From positions 2,065,518 to 2,129,517 of the forward strand of contig NZ_LMDH01000001.1 in assembly GCF_001425755.1 (NCBI RefSeq): a stretch of 64,000 nt of DNA, in the 5' to 3' direction. This document shows positions 9,559 to 18,392 of this stretch, piece after piece. Every line of letters starts with the position of its first letter. The first letter of the stretch is position 1. Below the pieces are notes generated by a model, which saw nothing but the letters and a program-made list of their open reading frames with translations, did no database searches and had not been told where the DNA came from. The translations under genes and the position numbers were made by a program. This DNA comes from Aeromicrobium sp. Root344 (GTDB taxonomy: Bacteria > Actinomycetota > Actinomycetes > Propionibacteriales > Nocardioidaceae).

Positions 9559-9593
9559 CGAACGGCCTCACCGGCACCCGGTGGGGCCGTTCG
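9559..9593. terminator. bidirectional terminator-like hairpin
   Basis: Arms CGAACGGCC (9559-9567) and GGCCGTTCG (9585-9593) are perfectly complementary, and inner CACCGG/CCGGTG pairs lengthen the stem. It fills the gap between the convergent DHA2 exporter and SDR genes. There is no long T tract, as is common in actinobacteria. Confidence 0.75.
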
Positions 9594-10328
9594 TCATTCC
9601 CGGTGCACCTTGTGGGCCGCCGCCTGGGCGATCGGCTTGAGCACCATGAGGTCGACGTTGACGTGCTGCGGCCGGGTGGCGACCCACACGATCGCGTCGG
9701 CGATGTCCTCGGCGACGAGCGGCTCGCGCACGCCGGCGTAGATCGCGTCGGCCCTGGCCTGGTCGCCGCCGAACCGGTTGAGCGAGAACTCGTCGGTGCG
9801 CACCATGCCCGGCGCGATCTCGGTGACGCGTACGGGCTGGCCGTTGAGCTCGAGCCGCAGCGTCTCCGTCATGGCCGTCACGCCGTGCTTCGCCGCGGTG
9901 TAGCCGCCACCGCCCTCGTACGTGATGTGGCCCGCGGTCGAGCCGAGGTTGATCAGCGTGCCGGCGCCGCTGGCGACGAGTGCGGGGAGCAGCGCGCGGG
10001 TCACGAGCAACGTGCCGATGACGTTGACCTCGTACATGTGCCGCCAGTCCTCGGGGTTGCTGACGGACACGTGGTCGGTGCCGACGGCCCCGCCAGCGTT
10101 GTTGAGCAGCAGGTCGAGTGACGGACCGACGGCGTCGGCGAGGGCAAGGACCTGCGCCTCGTCAGTGACGTCGCACGTGACCGCCGTGCCGCCGATCTCG
10201 GCGGCGAGCGCTTCGATGCGCTCGGTGCGGCGGGCGACGCAGAAGACGTGGAATCCGGCCTGGGCGAGGGCTCGAGCGGTGGCAGCGCCGATGCCGCTGC
10301 TGGCCCCGGTGACGACGGCGTTGGGCAT
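9594..10328 (-). CDS. short-chain dehydrogenase/reductase (SDR)
   Basis: A 244-residue classical SDR. It has the NAD(P)-binding TGASSGIG at residues 7-14, the NNAG motif, a catalytic Ser in NLGSTAGH, and Tyr/Lys in YTAAK. Arg in VARRTER after the second beta strand suggests a preference for NADP(H). It resembles the YdfG/serine 3-dehydrogenase-like group (EIAPGMVRTDEFS), but the substrate is unknown. The frame is open far upstream over mshA on the other strand, which is a shadow; the ATG at 10328 is chosen for the canonical SDR N-terminus. Confidence 0.9.
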   Translation of the reverse strand: MPNAVVTGASSGIGAATARALAQAGFHVFCVARRTERIEALAAEIGGTAVTCDVTDEAQVLALADAVGPSLDLLLNNAGGAVGTDHVSVSNPEDWRHMYEVNVIGTLLVTRALLPALVASGAGTLINLGSTAGHITYEGGGGYTAAKHGVTAMTETLRLELNGQPVRVTEIAPGMVRTDEFSLNRFGGDQARADAIYAGVREPLVAEDIADAIVWVATRPQHVNVDLMVLKPIAQAAAHKVHRE

Positions 10329-10406
10329 GGCGTCATCGTGCCAGACGGCCACGGGACCGCGGGCTGGGCACCGGGTGAGACGATGGAGCCGAAAGGCGGC
10401 TGATCG

Positions 10407-11669
10407 ATGCTCAAGCGGATCGCGATGCTCTCGGCGCACACGTCGCCGCTCGAGCAGCCCGGCGACGGCGACGCCGGTGGCATGAACGTGTACGTGCTCG
10501 AGCTCTCGCGCCAGCTCGCGTCGCGGGGCATCGAGGTCGAGATCTTCACCCGAGCCACCTCCCGCCACCAGCCGCAGCTCGTGCACGCCGAGCCCGGCAT
10601 CCTCGTGCACCACGTCCCCGCCGGGCCGTTCGAGGGACTGCAGAAGAACGACCTGCCGTCGCAGCTGTGCTCGTTCGTGCGCGACGTCCTGCGGGCCGAG
10701 GTCGAGCGCGAGCCCGGGCACTTCGACCTCGTGCACTCGCACTACTGGCTGTCGGGGCAGGTCGGGACGGTCGCCCGCGAGAGGTGGAACGTCCCCCTGG
10801 TGCACACGATGCACACGATGGCCAAGGTCAAGAACGCGATGCTTGCTGACGGCGACGACGCCGAGCCGATCGGCCGCATCTACGGCGAGGAGGAGATCGT
10901 CCGCCTCGCCGACCGGCTCATCGCCAACACGATGGAGGAGCGACGTGAGCTGATCGAGCTCTACGACGCGGAGCCGGAGCACGTGGCCGTGGTGCACCCC
11001 GGAGTCGACCTCGAGGTCTTCCGCGCGGGACGCCAGGCCGAGGCGCGATCGCACCTCGGCATCCCCGCCGACGCTGCGTTGCTGCTGTTCGCCGGCCGCA
11101 TCCAGCCGCTGAAGGCACCCGACGTCGTCATCGAGGCCGCGGCACGCTTGCTGCACGACGACCCGGCGCTGCGCGAGCGGCTCGTCGTCGCGATCGTCGG
11201 CGGCGCGTCCGGCTCGGGCCTCGACCGGCCCACGGCGCTGACCGACCTCGCCGCCCGGCTGGGCGTCCAGGACGTCGTGCGGTTCATCCCGACGGTGGCT
11301 CAGTCCGAGCTCGCCGACTGGTACGCCGCAGCCTCCGTGGTCTGCGTGCCGTCGCACAACGAGTCGTTCGGGCTCGTCGCGATCGAGGCGCAGGCGTGCG
11401 GCACGCCTGTCGTGGCAGCGCGTGTGGGTGGGTTGTCGACCGCCGTGTCGGACGGCGTCTCCGGCGTGCTGGTCGACGGGCACGACCCCCGTGACTACGC
11501 GGCGGCGCTGCACCCACTGCTGACCGATCCCGAGCTGCGCGACGCGATGAGCGACAAGGCCGTGCGCCACGCGGAGAGCTTCGGGTGGGACGTGACCGCC
11601 GACCGTACGCTCAAGGTGTACGACGAGGCCATCGAGTGGCACCGCACGCACGTGGAGAAGAACGCATGA
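10407..11669 (+). CDS. mshA: D-inositol-3-phosphate glycosyltransferase MshA (mycothiol synthesis)
   Basis: A 420-residue GT4-family enzyme that transfers GlcNAc from UDP-GlcNAc to 1L-inositol 1-phosphate, the first step of mycothiol synthesis. The N-terminal donor/acceptor loop [16 protein letters not shown] is diagnostic of MshA. Further signs are HSHYWLSG, the [10 protein letters not shown] strand, and the EX7E-type motif in [18 protein letters not shown]. The downstream YbjN gene overlaps its stop by ATGA. With gpmA and senX3-regX3 nearby, the order matches the mycobacterial mshA-Rv0487-gpm-senX3-regX3 region. Confidence 0.96.
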   Translation: MLKRIAMLSAHTSPLEQPGDGDAGGMNVYVLELSRQLASRGIEVEIFTRATSRHQPQLVHAEPGILVHHVPAGPFEGLQKNDLPSQLCSFVRDVLRAEVEREPGHFDLVHSHYWLSGQVGTVARERWNVPLVHTMHTMAKVKNAMLADGDDAEPIGRIYGEEEIVRLADRLIANTMEERRELIELYDAEPEHVAVVHPGVDLEVFRAGRQAEARSHLGIPADAALLLFAGRIQPLKAPDVVIEAAARLLHDDPALRERLVVAIVGGASGSGLDRPTALTDLAARLGVQDVVRFIPTVAQSELADWYAAASVVCVPSHNESFGLVAIEAQACGTPVVAARVGGLSTAVSDGVSGVLVDGHDPRDYAAALHPLLTDPELRDAMSDKAVRHAESFGWDVTADRTLKVYDEAIEWHRTHVEKNA

Positions 11670-12151
11670 CTGAGACACGCGAGACCATCGTGGAGGCGCT
11701 CGCGGCGGCCGAGCTGGAGTTCACCGAGCACCGGCCCGGCGTCTTCGAGATCACCCTGCCGGGGGAACGCAAGCTGCAGACGACGTGCCGCCTCGAGATC
11801 GGCAAGCACGCCCTCGGCGTCCACGCGTTCGTCTGCCGCAACCCCGACGAGAACCACGAGACCGTCTACCGCTGGCTGCTGGAGCGCAACCTCAAGATGT
11901 TCGGCGTCGCGTTCGCGGTCGACTCGGCCGGCGACATCTACCTCGACGGCCGGCTGCCGCTGCATGCCGTCACCGCCGACGAGGTCGACCGCCTGCTCGG
12001 TGCCGTCCTGACGTACGCCGACGAGTCGTTCAACACGATCCTGGAGCTGGGCTTCGCGTCGTCGATCCGCAAGGAGTGGGAGTGGCGCGAGTCGCGGGGC
12101 GAGTCGACCCGCAACCTCGACGCGTTCAAGCACCTCAGGCCGTCGAGCTGA
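11666..12151 (+). CDS. YbjN domain-containing protein linked to mshA
   Basis: A 161-residue cytoplasmic protein whose ATG overlaps the mshA stop. The YbjN/type III chaperone-like fold is suggested by the alternating strands and helices, with [19 protein letters not shown] and the [19 protein letters not shown] strand pair. In mycobacteria the equivalent gene (Rv0487) also follows mshA, but its role is not established. The last 17 bases overlap the 3' end of the convergent hydrolase gene. Confidence 0.85.
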   Translation: MTETRETIVEALAAAELEFTEHRPGVFEITLPGERKLQTTCRLEIGKHALGVHAFVCRNPDENHETVYRWLLERNLKMFGVAFAVDSAGDIYLDGRLPLHAVTADEVDRLLGAVLTYADESFNTILELGFASSIRKEWEWRESRGESTRNLDAFKHLRPSS

Positions 12152-12944
12152 TCACCGCGTCGATCCAGGCGCCCAACGCCGCGGCGCACAGCTCCGGCCG
12201 TTCGTGGTGCGGGTTGTGGCCGGCACCGTCCGCGACGAGATAGGTCGCACGCGGGTAGGACGGAGCGATCGCGAGAGCATCGGTGAACCCGACGACCGGG
12301 TCCTGACGGCCGAGGATGAACGTCACCGGTCGCTCGTACGTCGTGAACCGCGACTCGGGCAGGACCGAGAACTCGTACGCGGCCGTGATGCGTGCGATGG
12401 CCTCGGCATCGCCGAGTCGGGTGTCGGGCGCGACCTCCTCGAGGTAGAGCTCCCAGTGCTGCTGTGTCTGGCGGAACGTGAACTCGGCGAAGTCGCGCCG
12501 GTCGTCCTCGGTGCCGCCGTCGAGCCGCTCGACGTCGATCGGGACAAGAGCCGGGACGTCGCGCCGGGCGTGGTCGGCGATGATCAGCGGCGCGATGAGG
12601 GCCAGGCCGACCACCCGCGACGGGTCGCGCCCGGTCAGCGCGCGGGCGATGCCGCCGCCGAACGAGTTGCCGACCACGGCGTACGGCTTGCCGTCGAGCA
12701 CGTCGTCGAGGAACGACGCGACCCGGTCGACGACGTCGTCGGAGGACGAGATTCCCTCACCGCTGCTCAGCCCGTGGCCCGGCAGGTCGAGGTGGAGTCG
12801 TCGGAGGCCGGGTCGCTCGGCGAGGACCGACTCCGTGAACCTGCTGATCAGGCGGCGATCGCCCATGAGTCCGTGCAGCATGACGACCGGCAGGCCGTCG
12901 CCGCGCTCGGTCCAGTCGATCCCGGTGGTTTCGTGACGAGGCAT
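12135..12944 (-). CDS. alpha/beta hydrolase
   Basis: A 269-residue alpha/beta hydrolase. The oxyanion strand HGLMGD comes first, the nucleophile elbow is GNSFGG (Ser at about residue 94), the acid is Asp in LGRQDPV, and the histidine is in GAGHNPHHERP. This set fits a serine hydrolase of the MhpC/prolyl-aminopeptidase-like group; the substrate is unknown. It is monocistronic and lies between the mshA pair and the FrnE-like gene, interrupting the order seen in mycobacteria. Confidence 0.87.
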   Translation of the reverse strand: MPRHETTGIDWTERGDGLPVVMLHGLMGDRRLISRFTESVLAERPGLRRLHLDLPGHGLSSGEGISSSDDVVDRVASFLDDVLDGKPYAVVGNSFGGGIARALTGRDPSRVVGLALIAPLIIADHARRDVPALVPIDVERLDGGTEDDRRDFAEFTFRQTQQHWELYLEEVAPDTRLGDAEAIARITAAYEFSVLPESRFTTYERPVTFILGRQDPVVGFTDALAIAPSYPRATYLVADGAGHNPHHERPELCAAALGAWIDAVISSTA

Positions 12945-12999
12945 GTGTCGAACCTAGACGGGCTGATCCACGCTTTCGGGATCGCGTAGCGTGGCGGTC

Positions 13000-13665
13000 G
13001 TGAAGGTCTTGGTCTTCGCCGACATCACGGACCCGTGGTCCTACATCGGTGCCACACGATTCGAGCGCGCTGCGGCGATGTTCTCGATCCTGACCGGCGA
13101 GCCCGTCGAGCTGACCTATCGGGCGTTCCAGCTCGATCCGGACGCACCCAACGACGGCCGGCTCCTGATGGACGTCAACGCCGACGAGCTCGGCGGCGCC
13201 GACAAGGCTGAGTTCATCAACGTCCAGGTCACCGCCGCCGCCAAGATCACCGGCATCGACCTCAACTTCGACGAGGCCGTCCGCGCCAACTCGTTCGATG
13301 CCTGGCGGTTGCTGACCTGGGCCGACGAGGCCGGCCCCGGGTTCCAGCGCGACCTGTTGCACCAGCTGTGGCGGGCGCACTTCCTCGAGGGTGCCGACAT
13401 CGGCGACCCGTTCGCGCTCGCCACCCGGGCTGCGCTGGTCGGCCTGGAGCTCGAGACCGCCGAGGCGCTGCTGGCCAGCACCGAGTACGCCGACGAGGTC
13501 CGCACGCAGGTCGAGACCGGTGAGGCGATCGGCGTGACCCAGCTGCCGTACATCGTGATCGAGCAGCAGTGGACGCTGTCGGGCATCCACTCGCAGAACG
13601 ACTACGTGCAGGCGCTCCACCAGATCTACGGCGAGTGGAAGGCTGCTGAAGGTCCCGACGCGTGA
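13000..13665 (+). CDS. DsbA/FrnE-like thioredoxin-fold protein lacking CxxC
   Basis: A 221-residue protein of the DsbA/HCCA isomerase-like superfamily (FrnE type): beta strand, active-site loop, a long helical insertion, and a cis-proline region (VTQLPYIVIEQQWTLSGIHS). In FrnE the loop reads CPWCYIG; here it reads DPWSYIG, and no other cysteine is near it. A thiol-disulfide role is therefore unlikely, and a glutathione- or mycothiol-independent isomerase or binding role is possible. A GTG at 12991 is an alternative start; GTG 13000 aligns with family N-termini. Confidence 0.8.
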   Translation: MKVLVFADITDPWSYIGATRFERAAAMFSILTGEPVELTYRAFQLDPDAPNDGRLLMDVNADELGGADKAEFINVQVTAAAKITGIDLNFDEAVRANSFDAWRLLTWADEAGPGFQRDLLHQLWRAHFLEGADIGDPFALATRAALVGLELETAEALLASTEYADEVRTQVETGEAIGVTQLPYIVIEQQWTLSGIHSQNDYVQALHQIYGEWKAAEGPDA

Positions 13666-13683
13666 CCCAATAAGCTCGTGGCC

Positions 13684-14427
13684 ATGAGCACCCTGATCCT
13701 CCTGCGCCACGGTCACAGCGAGTGGAACGCCAAGAACCTGTTCACCGGCTGGGTCGACGTCGACCTCAACGAGCAGGGCCTCGCGGAGGCCTCGCGCGGC
13801 GCCGAGCTGCTGGCCGACGCCGGCATCGCGCCCGACGTCCTGCACACGTCGCTGCTGCGTCGCGCGATCCGCACCGCCGAGATCGTGCTGAACGGCATTG
13901 ACCGTCACTGGATCCCCGTACGCCGGTCGTGGCGCCTCAACGAGCGTCACTACGGCGCCCTGCAGGGCAAGGACAAGAAGGAGACGCTCGAGGAGTTCGG
14001 CGAGGAGCAGTTCATGCTGTGGCGCCGCTCGTACGACGTCCCGCCGCCGGCGATCGAGGACGACTCGGAGTTCAGCCAGACCTCTGACGCGCGCTACGCC
14101 GGGTTGCCCGACGAGCTGCTGCCGCGCACCGAGGCGCTCGCCAACGTCATCGACCGGCTGCTGCCCTACTGGTACGACTCGATCGTCCCCGACCTGCTGG
14201 CCGACCGCGTCGTCCTCGTGACGGCGCACGGCAACTCGCTGCGGGCGCTCGTCAAGCACCTCGACGGGCTCAGCGAGGAAGCCGTCGTCGGCCTCAACAT
14301 CCCGACCGGCATCCCGCTCGTCTACGAGCTCGACGAGGACCTCAAGCCGACGGTCAAGGGCGGCGTCTACCTCGATCCCGACGCTGCAGCCGACGCGATT
14401 GCAGCAGTCGCCAACCAGGGTCGCTGA
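13684..14427 (+). CDS. gpmA: 2,3-bisphosphoglycerate-dependent phosphoglycerate mutase
   Basis: A 247-residue glycolytic enzyme that interconverts 3- and 2-phosphoglycerate. The phosphohistidine motif [10 protein letters not shown] is at residues 6-15, the signature [11 protein letters not shown] follows, and [13 protein letters not shown] holds the substrate-binding residues. The second catalytic histidine is in [15 protein letters not shown]. The length is typical. A GTG at 13678 would add two residues. The gene stands before the convergent regX3-senX3 pair, as in many actinobacteria. Confidence 0.96.
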   Translation: MSTLILLRHGHSEWNAKNLFTGWVDVDLNEQGLAEASRGAELLADAGIAPDVLHTSLLRRAIRTAEIVLNGIDRHWIPVRRSWRLNERHYGALQGKDKKETLEEFGEEQFMLWRRSYDVPPPAIEDDSEFSQTSDARYAGLPDELLPRTEALANVIDRLLPYWYDSIVPDLLADRVVLVTAHGNSLRALVKHLDGLSEEAVVGLNIPTGIPLVYELDEDLKPTVKGGVYLDPDAAADAIAAVANQGR

Positions 14428-14460
14428 ACCGAGGCCGCTCGCGGCGCGACCAGCTGGGAC

Positions 14461-15141
14461 TCAGGTCTCGTACTTGTAGCCCAGGCCGCGGACGGTCGTC
14501 AGGGTGATGGGGTTGGCCGGGTCCTTCTCGATCTTGGCGCGCAGCCGCTTCACGTGGACGTCGAGGGTCTTGGTGTCGCCCACGTAGTCGGCGCCCCACA
14601 CCCGGTCGATCAGCTGCCCGCGGGTCAGCACGCGGCCGGGGTTGCGGAGGAAGTACTCCAGCAGCTCGAACTCCTTGAGCGGGAACTTCGTCTCCAGGCC
14701 GTCGATCGTCACGAGGTGCCGGTCGACGTCCATGCGTACGCGGCCCTGCTCGAGCGACGCGTTGTCGTCGACCTCGTCGGTGAACCCACGGCGCAGCACG
14801 GCGCGGATGCGGGCGACGAGCTCTCGGGGGGAGTAGGGCTTGGTGACGTAGTCGTCGGCGCCGAGCTCGAGCCCCACGACCTTGTCGACCTCGGTGTCCT
14901 TGGCGCTCACCATGATGATCGGGACCGACGAGATCTGCCGCAGCGCCCGGCACACCTCGGTGCCGGACAGCCCGGGCAGCATCAGGTCGAGCAGCACGAT
15001 GTCCGCCCCGCCGCGATCGAACTCGGTCAGCGCGTCGGGCCCGGTCTCGGCGATCGCGACCTCGAACCCTTCCTTGCGCAGGACGTAGGACAGCGCCTCG
15101 CTGTAGCTCGTCTCGTCCTCGACGACCAGTACCTTGGTCAC
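14461..15141 (-). CDS. regX3: response regulator RegX3 (OmpR/PhoB family)
   Basis: A 226-residue two-component regulator. The receiver domain has acidic residues Glu8-Asp9, the phosphoacceptor Asp52 in LLDLMLPG, Ser79, and Lys101 in VTKPYS. The C-terminal winged helix ends in DVHVKRLRAKIE and TVRGLGYKYE, as in PhoB-type proteins. It is co-translated with the sensor kinase (ATGA overlap). In actinobacteria this pair governs the response to phosphate limitation; the PHO-box-like site before phoU is a likely target. Confidence 0.95.
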   Translation of the reverse strand: MTKVLVVEDETSYSEALSYVLRKEGFEVAIAETGPDALTEFDRGGADIVLLDLMLPGLSGTEVCRALRQISSVPIIMVSAKDTEVDKVVGLELGADDYVTKPYSPRELVARIRAVLRRGFTDEVDDNASLEQGRVRMDVDRHLVTIDGLETKFPLKEFELLEYFLRNPGRVLTRGQLIDRVWGADYVGDTKTLDVHVKRLRAKIEKDPANPITLTTVRGLGYKYET

Positions 15142-16295
15142 GCGTTCTCCTCATCGATGTCATGGCTGTGTGCCGGCAGCACCAGCGTGAAGGACGACCC
15201 GAGTCCGGGCTCGCTCCACACCTCGACCGAGCCGCCGTTGCTCGCGGCGACGTGCTTGACGATCGACAGGCCGAGGCCCGTGCCGCCGGTGGTGCGGGCG
15301 CGCGCCGGGTCGACGCGATAGAACCGCTCGAAGATCCGGTCGAGCTCCTCGCCGGGGATGCCGATGCCGTTGTCGGCAACCGTCAGGCGTACGTCCTCGC
15401 CGTCGAGCTGCGCGGTCACGGTGACTCGCGAGCCGTCGGGGCTGTAGGTCACGGCGTTCTCGACCAGGTTGCTGACCGCGGCGTGCAGCTGGGCGCGGTC
15501 GCCGTGGACGTAGAGGTCGGGCTCGACCGCGGTGGCGATCTCGATGCCCTTGTGCTCGGCGTCGGTCGCGGAGTGCTCGGTCGCCTCGGAGACGAGCTCG
15601 CCGATCTTGATCGTGGTGGCGTCGTCGCTCAGCATGTCGTTCTGCAGGCGGGACAGGTCGATGATCTGCTGCACCAGGCGGGTCAGGCGCTCGCTCTCGA
15701 GGTGCATGCGGCTGGAGAAACGGACGACGGCCTCGGGATCGTCCTTGGCCTCACCCACCGCCTCGGCCAGCAGGTTGAGCGCGCCGACCGGCGTCTTGAG
15801 CTCGTGGCTGACGTTGGCGACGAAGTCGCGGCGGATCGACTCGACCCGCTGCTCGCGTGTGCGGTCGTCAGCCAGCACCAGGATCAGCCTCGAGGTCAGC
15901 GGCGCGACCCGGGCATGCACGTACGACGTGGTGCCGCGGCGCGGCTGCAACGAGAAGTCGGCCTCGCGGACCTGGCCGTCGCGGCGGACCTGCCGGACGA
16001 GCGTCATGAGCTCCTCGGGCTCGAGCCGGTCGTCGTGCACGATGCCCATCGCGAACGCCGGTGCCGACGCCTTGACGACGGTGTCGGAGGAGTCGATCAG
16101 CACAGCGGAGGAGGAGATCACCGAGAGCACCTGGTCGGCGCCCGGCGGCACGAGCGGAGTCGGCTCGGGCACAGCGGCCTCGCGGCGCTCGCTGAAGCGC
16201 CACAAGTAGGTGATCATCGCGCCGACGGCGGCGCCGATCGCCCCCGCGATCAACAATCCTGCACTGGTGTCCACAGGATTGATCGTAGAGGGCAT
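15138..16295 (-). CDS. senX3: sensor histidine kinase SenX3
   Basis: A 385-residue membrane kinase. One clear N-terminal membrane segment (about residues 13-33) is followed by a PAS-like region (about 55-145), then the HisKA H-box NVSHELKTPVG with His164, and the HATPase domain with NLVENAVTYSPDG, DNGIGIP and TGGTGLGLSIVKH. It phosphorylates RegX3. I chose ATG 16295 rather than 16313, because the longer start would place it closer to the divergent PHO-box region. The gene is divergent from phoU. Confidence 0.93.
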   Translation of the reverse strand: MPSTINPVDTSAGLLIAGAIGAAVGAMITYLWRFSERREAAVPEPTPLVPPGADQVLSVISSSAVLIDSSDTVVKASAPAFAMGIVHDDRLEPEELMTLVRQVRRDGQVREADFSLQPRRGTTSYVHARVAPLTSRLILVLADDRTREQRVESIRRDFVANVSHELKTPVGALNLLAEAVGEAKDDPEAVVRFSSRMHLESERLTRLVQQIIDLSRLQNDMLSDDATTIKIGELVSEATEHSATDAEHKGIEIATAVEPDLYVHGDRAQLHAAVSNLVENAVTYSPDGSRVTVTAQLDGEDVRLTVADNGIGIPGEELDRIFERFYRVDPARARTTGGTGLGLSIVKHVAASNGGSVEVWSEPGLGSSFTLVLPAHSHDIDEENA

Positions 16296-16347
16296 TTCCG
16301 CCCCGACCGGCACTCTGACCCCTGCAGCGACAGGCCTTTCGGTTGCT

Positions 16348-16390
16348 GTTCACATCGCGTTCACCGGAGGTCGCCGTCCGTTCATCCGGC
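16348..16390. promoter_or_regulatory. PHO-box-like direct repeats between senX3 and phoU
   Basis: GTTCACATCGC (16348-16358) and GTTCACCGGAG (16359-16369) are adjacent 11-nt repeats. A third GTTCATC starts at 16380, 21 bases after the second, with a weaker unit between. Direct 11-nt repeats beginning GTTCA are the known PHO box bound by actinobacterial PhoP, and RegX3 recognises a similar site. The position between the divergent senX3 and phoU genes supports phosphate-responsive control of either. Confidence 0.65.
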
Positions 16391-16408
16391 CTGCCTACGG
16401 TCAGTCAC

Positions 16409-17050
16409 ATGCGCGATCAGTATTACGAACAGCTCGATGCCATCGTCGACGACCTGGTGAACCTGACCGGGACCGTACGCCGTGCCGTGGCCGACGCGAC
16501 CAAGGCCCTGCTCGAGGCAGACGCCCAGATCGCGGAGTCCGTCATCGCCGGCGACAAGGACATCGACGAGGCGACCGAGATCATCGAGGAGCGCGCACTG
16601 CTGCTGCTCGCGACGCAGCAGCCGGTCGCCACCGACCTTCGGCAGCTCGTCGCGACGTTGCGGATGCTGACGGACCTCCAGCGGATGGGCGACCTGTCGG
16701 TGCACGTGGCCAAGGTGGCCCGGCGCCGGATGCCCGACTCCGCGGTGCCCGAGCACCTGCACCCCACGATCACCGCGATGGCGGCGGTCGCCGACTCGAT
16801 GATCGACTCGGCCTCGCGCATCGTCGCGGACCGCAACGTCGACGCGGCCGGCCAGCTCGAGAACGAGGACGACGAGATGGACCGGCTCCGCAAGGACCTG
16901 CTCCGCTCGCTGCTCGGCGACTCCTGGACGTACGGCGTCGAGCCGGCCGTCGACCTGGCGCTGCTGGGCCGCTACTACGAGCGCATCGGCGACCACGCCG
17001 TCTCGATGGCGCGCCGCGTCGTCTACCTCGTCACCGGCCAGCTGAGCTGA
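16409..17050 (+). CDS. phoU: phosphate signalling regulator PhoU
   Basis: A 213-residue all-helical protein made of two three-helix repeats, the PhoU fold. The metal-cluster motifs are recognisable as ERALLLLATQQPVATDLRQL in the first repeat and GRYYERIGDHAVSMARRV in the second. PhoU links Pst phosphate uptake with the sensor kinase (here SenX3) and keeps it off when phosphate is plentiful. ATG 16409 gives the normal length; the in-frame upstream start runs into the PHO-box region. A strong hairpin follows. Confidence 0.94.
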   Translation: MRDQYYEQLDAIVDDLVNLTGTVRRAVADATKALLEADAQIAESVIAGDKDIDEATEIIEERALLLLATQQPVATDLRQLVATLRMLTDLQRMGDLSVHVAKVARRRMPDSAVPEHLHPTITAMAAVADSMIDSASRIVADRNVDAAGQLENEDDEMDRLRKDLLRSLLGDSWTYGVEPAVDLALLGRYYERIGDHAVSMARRVVYLVTGQLS

Positions 17051-17060
17051 GCCCCGATCG

Positions 17061-17095
17061 TAGAAGGCCCCCGCCATGTCGGCGGGGGCCTTCTA
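17061..17095. terminator. bidirectional terminator hairpin
   Basis: Fifteen-base perfectly complementary arms (TAGAAGGCCCCCGCC at 17061-17075 and its complement at 17081-17095) enclose a 5-base loop. The hairpin is between the convergent phoU and lipoprotein genes and can serve both strands. Confidence 0.85.
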
Positions 17096-17107
17096 CGTGT
17101 GCGCGAA

Positions 17108-17656
17108 CTACTCGGTGTCGGAGGACTCGGTGTCGGTGGGGGTCGGCGTGGGCTTCGGGGCAGGAGCCGTGGCGACCGAGTCGTACTCGGCGGTGCGGGC
17201 CACGACCGGCGCCTCGATCGTGACGGGCGCCGCGTTGTCGAACGTGAGGGTCAGTCGCACGTAGCGACCGGGCTCGGCACCCTTGGTGATCCAGAAGCCG
17301 CTCGGTGAGGCCACGGCGCCGACGATCGTGCCGACGTCGGGCAGGAGCTTCACGGTCTCCTCGGCGCCGGTGACCGGGAGCTCGTCGCCGCCGAGCGTCG
17401 TCGCGGAGACGGAGTCGAGGCTCTGCTCGGTCTTGGTGTTGTTGACGATCGACGCCGAGAGCGTGGCGGACCCGTCGTCGTTGGCGACGAGCTGGGTGTT
17501 CATGACGTCGAGCTCGCCGCGATGGTCCGCACCGACGGCCGCTTGGTAGACCTTGCTGGTCTGGGCGTTGAAGCTGGTGCCGCACGCGCCGAGGGTCAGA
17601 AGGGCCGTCGTGGCGAGGGCGGTGGCCGCGAGGCGGCGACGTCGTACGGTGCTCAC
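17108..17656 (-). CDS. LpqE-like lipoprotein
   Basis: A 182-residue predicted lipoprotein. The basic start VSTVRRRRLAATALA, the hydrophobic core and the lipobox LTLGAC mark a type II signal peptide with cleavage before the Cys. The mature part is beta-rich (ASIVNNTKTEQSLDSVSATT, VRLTLTFDNAAPVTIEAPVV), resembling copper-chaperone/DUF461-like folds, and ends in a Pro/Thr-rich tail. In mycobacteria lpqE lies divergently beside carD, as here, so I assign it by context. Function is unknown. GTG 17656 is chosen because it puts the signal peptide at the N-terminus. Confidence 0.75.
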   Translation of the reverse strand: MSTVRRRRLAATALATTALLTLGACGTSFNAQTSKVYQAAVGADHRGELDVMNTQLVANDDGSATLSASIVNNTKTEQSLDSVSATTLGGDELPVTGAEETVKLLPDVGTIVGAVASPSGFWITKGAEPGRYVRLTLTFDNAAPVTIEAPVVARTAEYDSVATAPAPKPTPTPTDTESSDTE

Positions 17657-17841
17657 GCGATCACTGCTTTCAGTCCGTCGTTGGTGCGTCGAAGAGTCGC
17701 CACGATCGTATCGGAGGCCGCTTCGAACTCTCCCTTTGACCTGCTGCGATGTCATCTGGTATGGGCGGGATGGCCTGAAACGACAGGGATCGAGATCCGT
17801 GACGCATGTTAGACTGGTCACCTAGGAAAGGTGTTTTCTCT

Positions 17842-18327
17842 ATGACGTTTGTTGTCGGCGAAACCGTTGTCTATCCCAATCACGGCGCTGCAGTCATCGA
17901 GGACATCGAGACCCGGACGATCAAGGGCGAGGAGCGTGAATACCTCGTGCTGCGCATCGTCTCGCAGAACGACCTGGTCGTTCGCGTCCCCGCGTGCAAC
18001 CTTGATCTCGTCGGAGTCCGCGACGTCGTCGACGAAGCAGGGCTCGAGCGGGTTTTCGGAGTCCTCCGTGCCGAGCACGTGGAGGAGCCGACCAACTGGT
18101 CGCGGCGCTACAAGGCCAACCTCGAGAAGCTGCACTCGGGTGACGTGCTGAAGGTCGCCGAGGTCGTCCGCGACCTGTGGCGCCGGGATCACGAGCGCGG
18201 CCTGTCGGCCGGCGAGAAGCGGATGCTGGCCAAGGCGCGCCAGATCCTGGTCTCCGAGCTCGCGCTCGCCGAGAAGACCAACGAGGACAAGGCCGAGACG
18301 CGTCTCGACGAGGTCCTCGCGTCCTGA
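17842..18327 (+). CDS. carD: CarD family RNA polymerase-binding transcription factor
   Basis: A 161-residue global regulator that binds the RNA polymerase beta lobe and stabilises open complexes, notably at rRNA promoters. The N-terminal RID domain is recognisable from [20 protein letters not shown] and the C-terminal helical DNA-binding domain from [17 protein letters not shown], with the conserved NW tryptophan. The ATG at 17842 is preceded by AGGAAAGG. In many actinobacteria ispD and ispF follow; here ispD is missing and a terminator plus repeats come next. Confidence 0.96.
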   Translation: MTFVVGETVVYPNHGAAVIEDIETRTIKGEEREYLVLRIVSQNDLVVRVPACNLDLVGVRDVVDEAGLERVFGVLRAEHVEEPTNWSRRYKANLEKLHSGDVLKVAEVVRDLWRRDHERGLSAGEKRMLAKARQILVSELALAEKTNEDKAETRLDEVLAS

Positions 18328-18340
18328 TCTGACCCACGCA

Positions 18341-18373
18341 CGAAGCCCCCGACTCCTCGAGTCGGGGGCTTCG
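18341..18373. terminator. terminator hairpin after carD
   Basis: Arms CGAAGCCCCCGAC (18341-18353) and GTCGGGGGCTTCG (18361-18373) are fully complementary with a 7-base loop. It follows the carD stop by 13 bases. Confidence 0.85.
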
Positions 18374-18392
18374 TCGTGTCCGGGCTGTGTGG

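Noticed and set aside
9594..11678. Very long minus-strand open frame across mshA and the SDR
   Set aside because: Only the last 244 codons encode a real protein (SDR). The rest mirrors mshA, a well-recognised gene on the plus strand, as expected for high-GC DNA.
12757..14259. 500-codon minus-strand frame opposite the FrnE-like and gpmA genes
   Set aside because: Composition is that of an antisense shadow and the plus-strand genes have strong family motifs.
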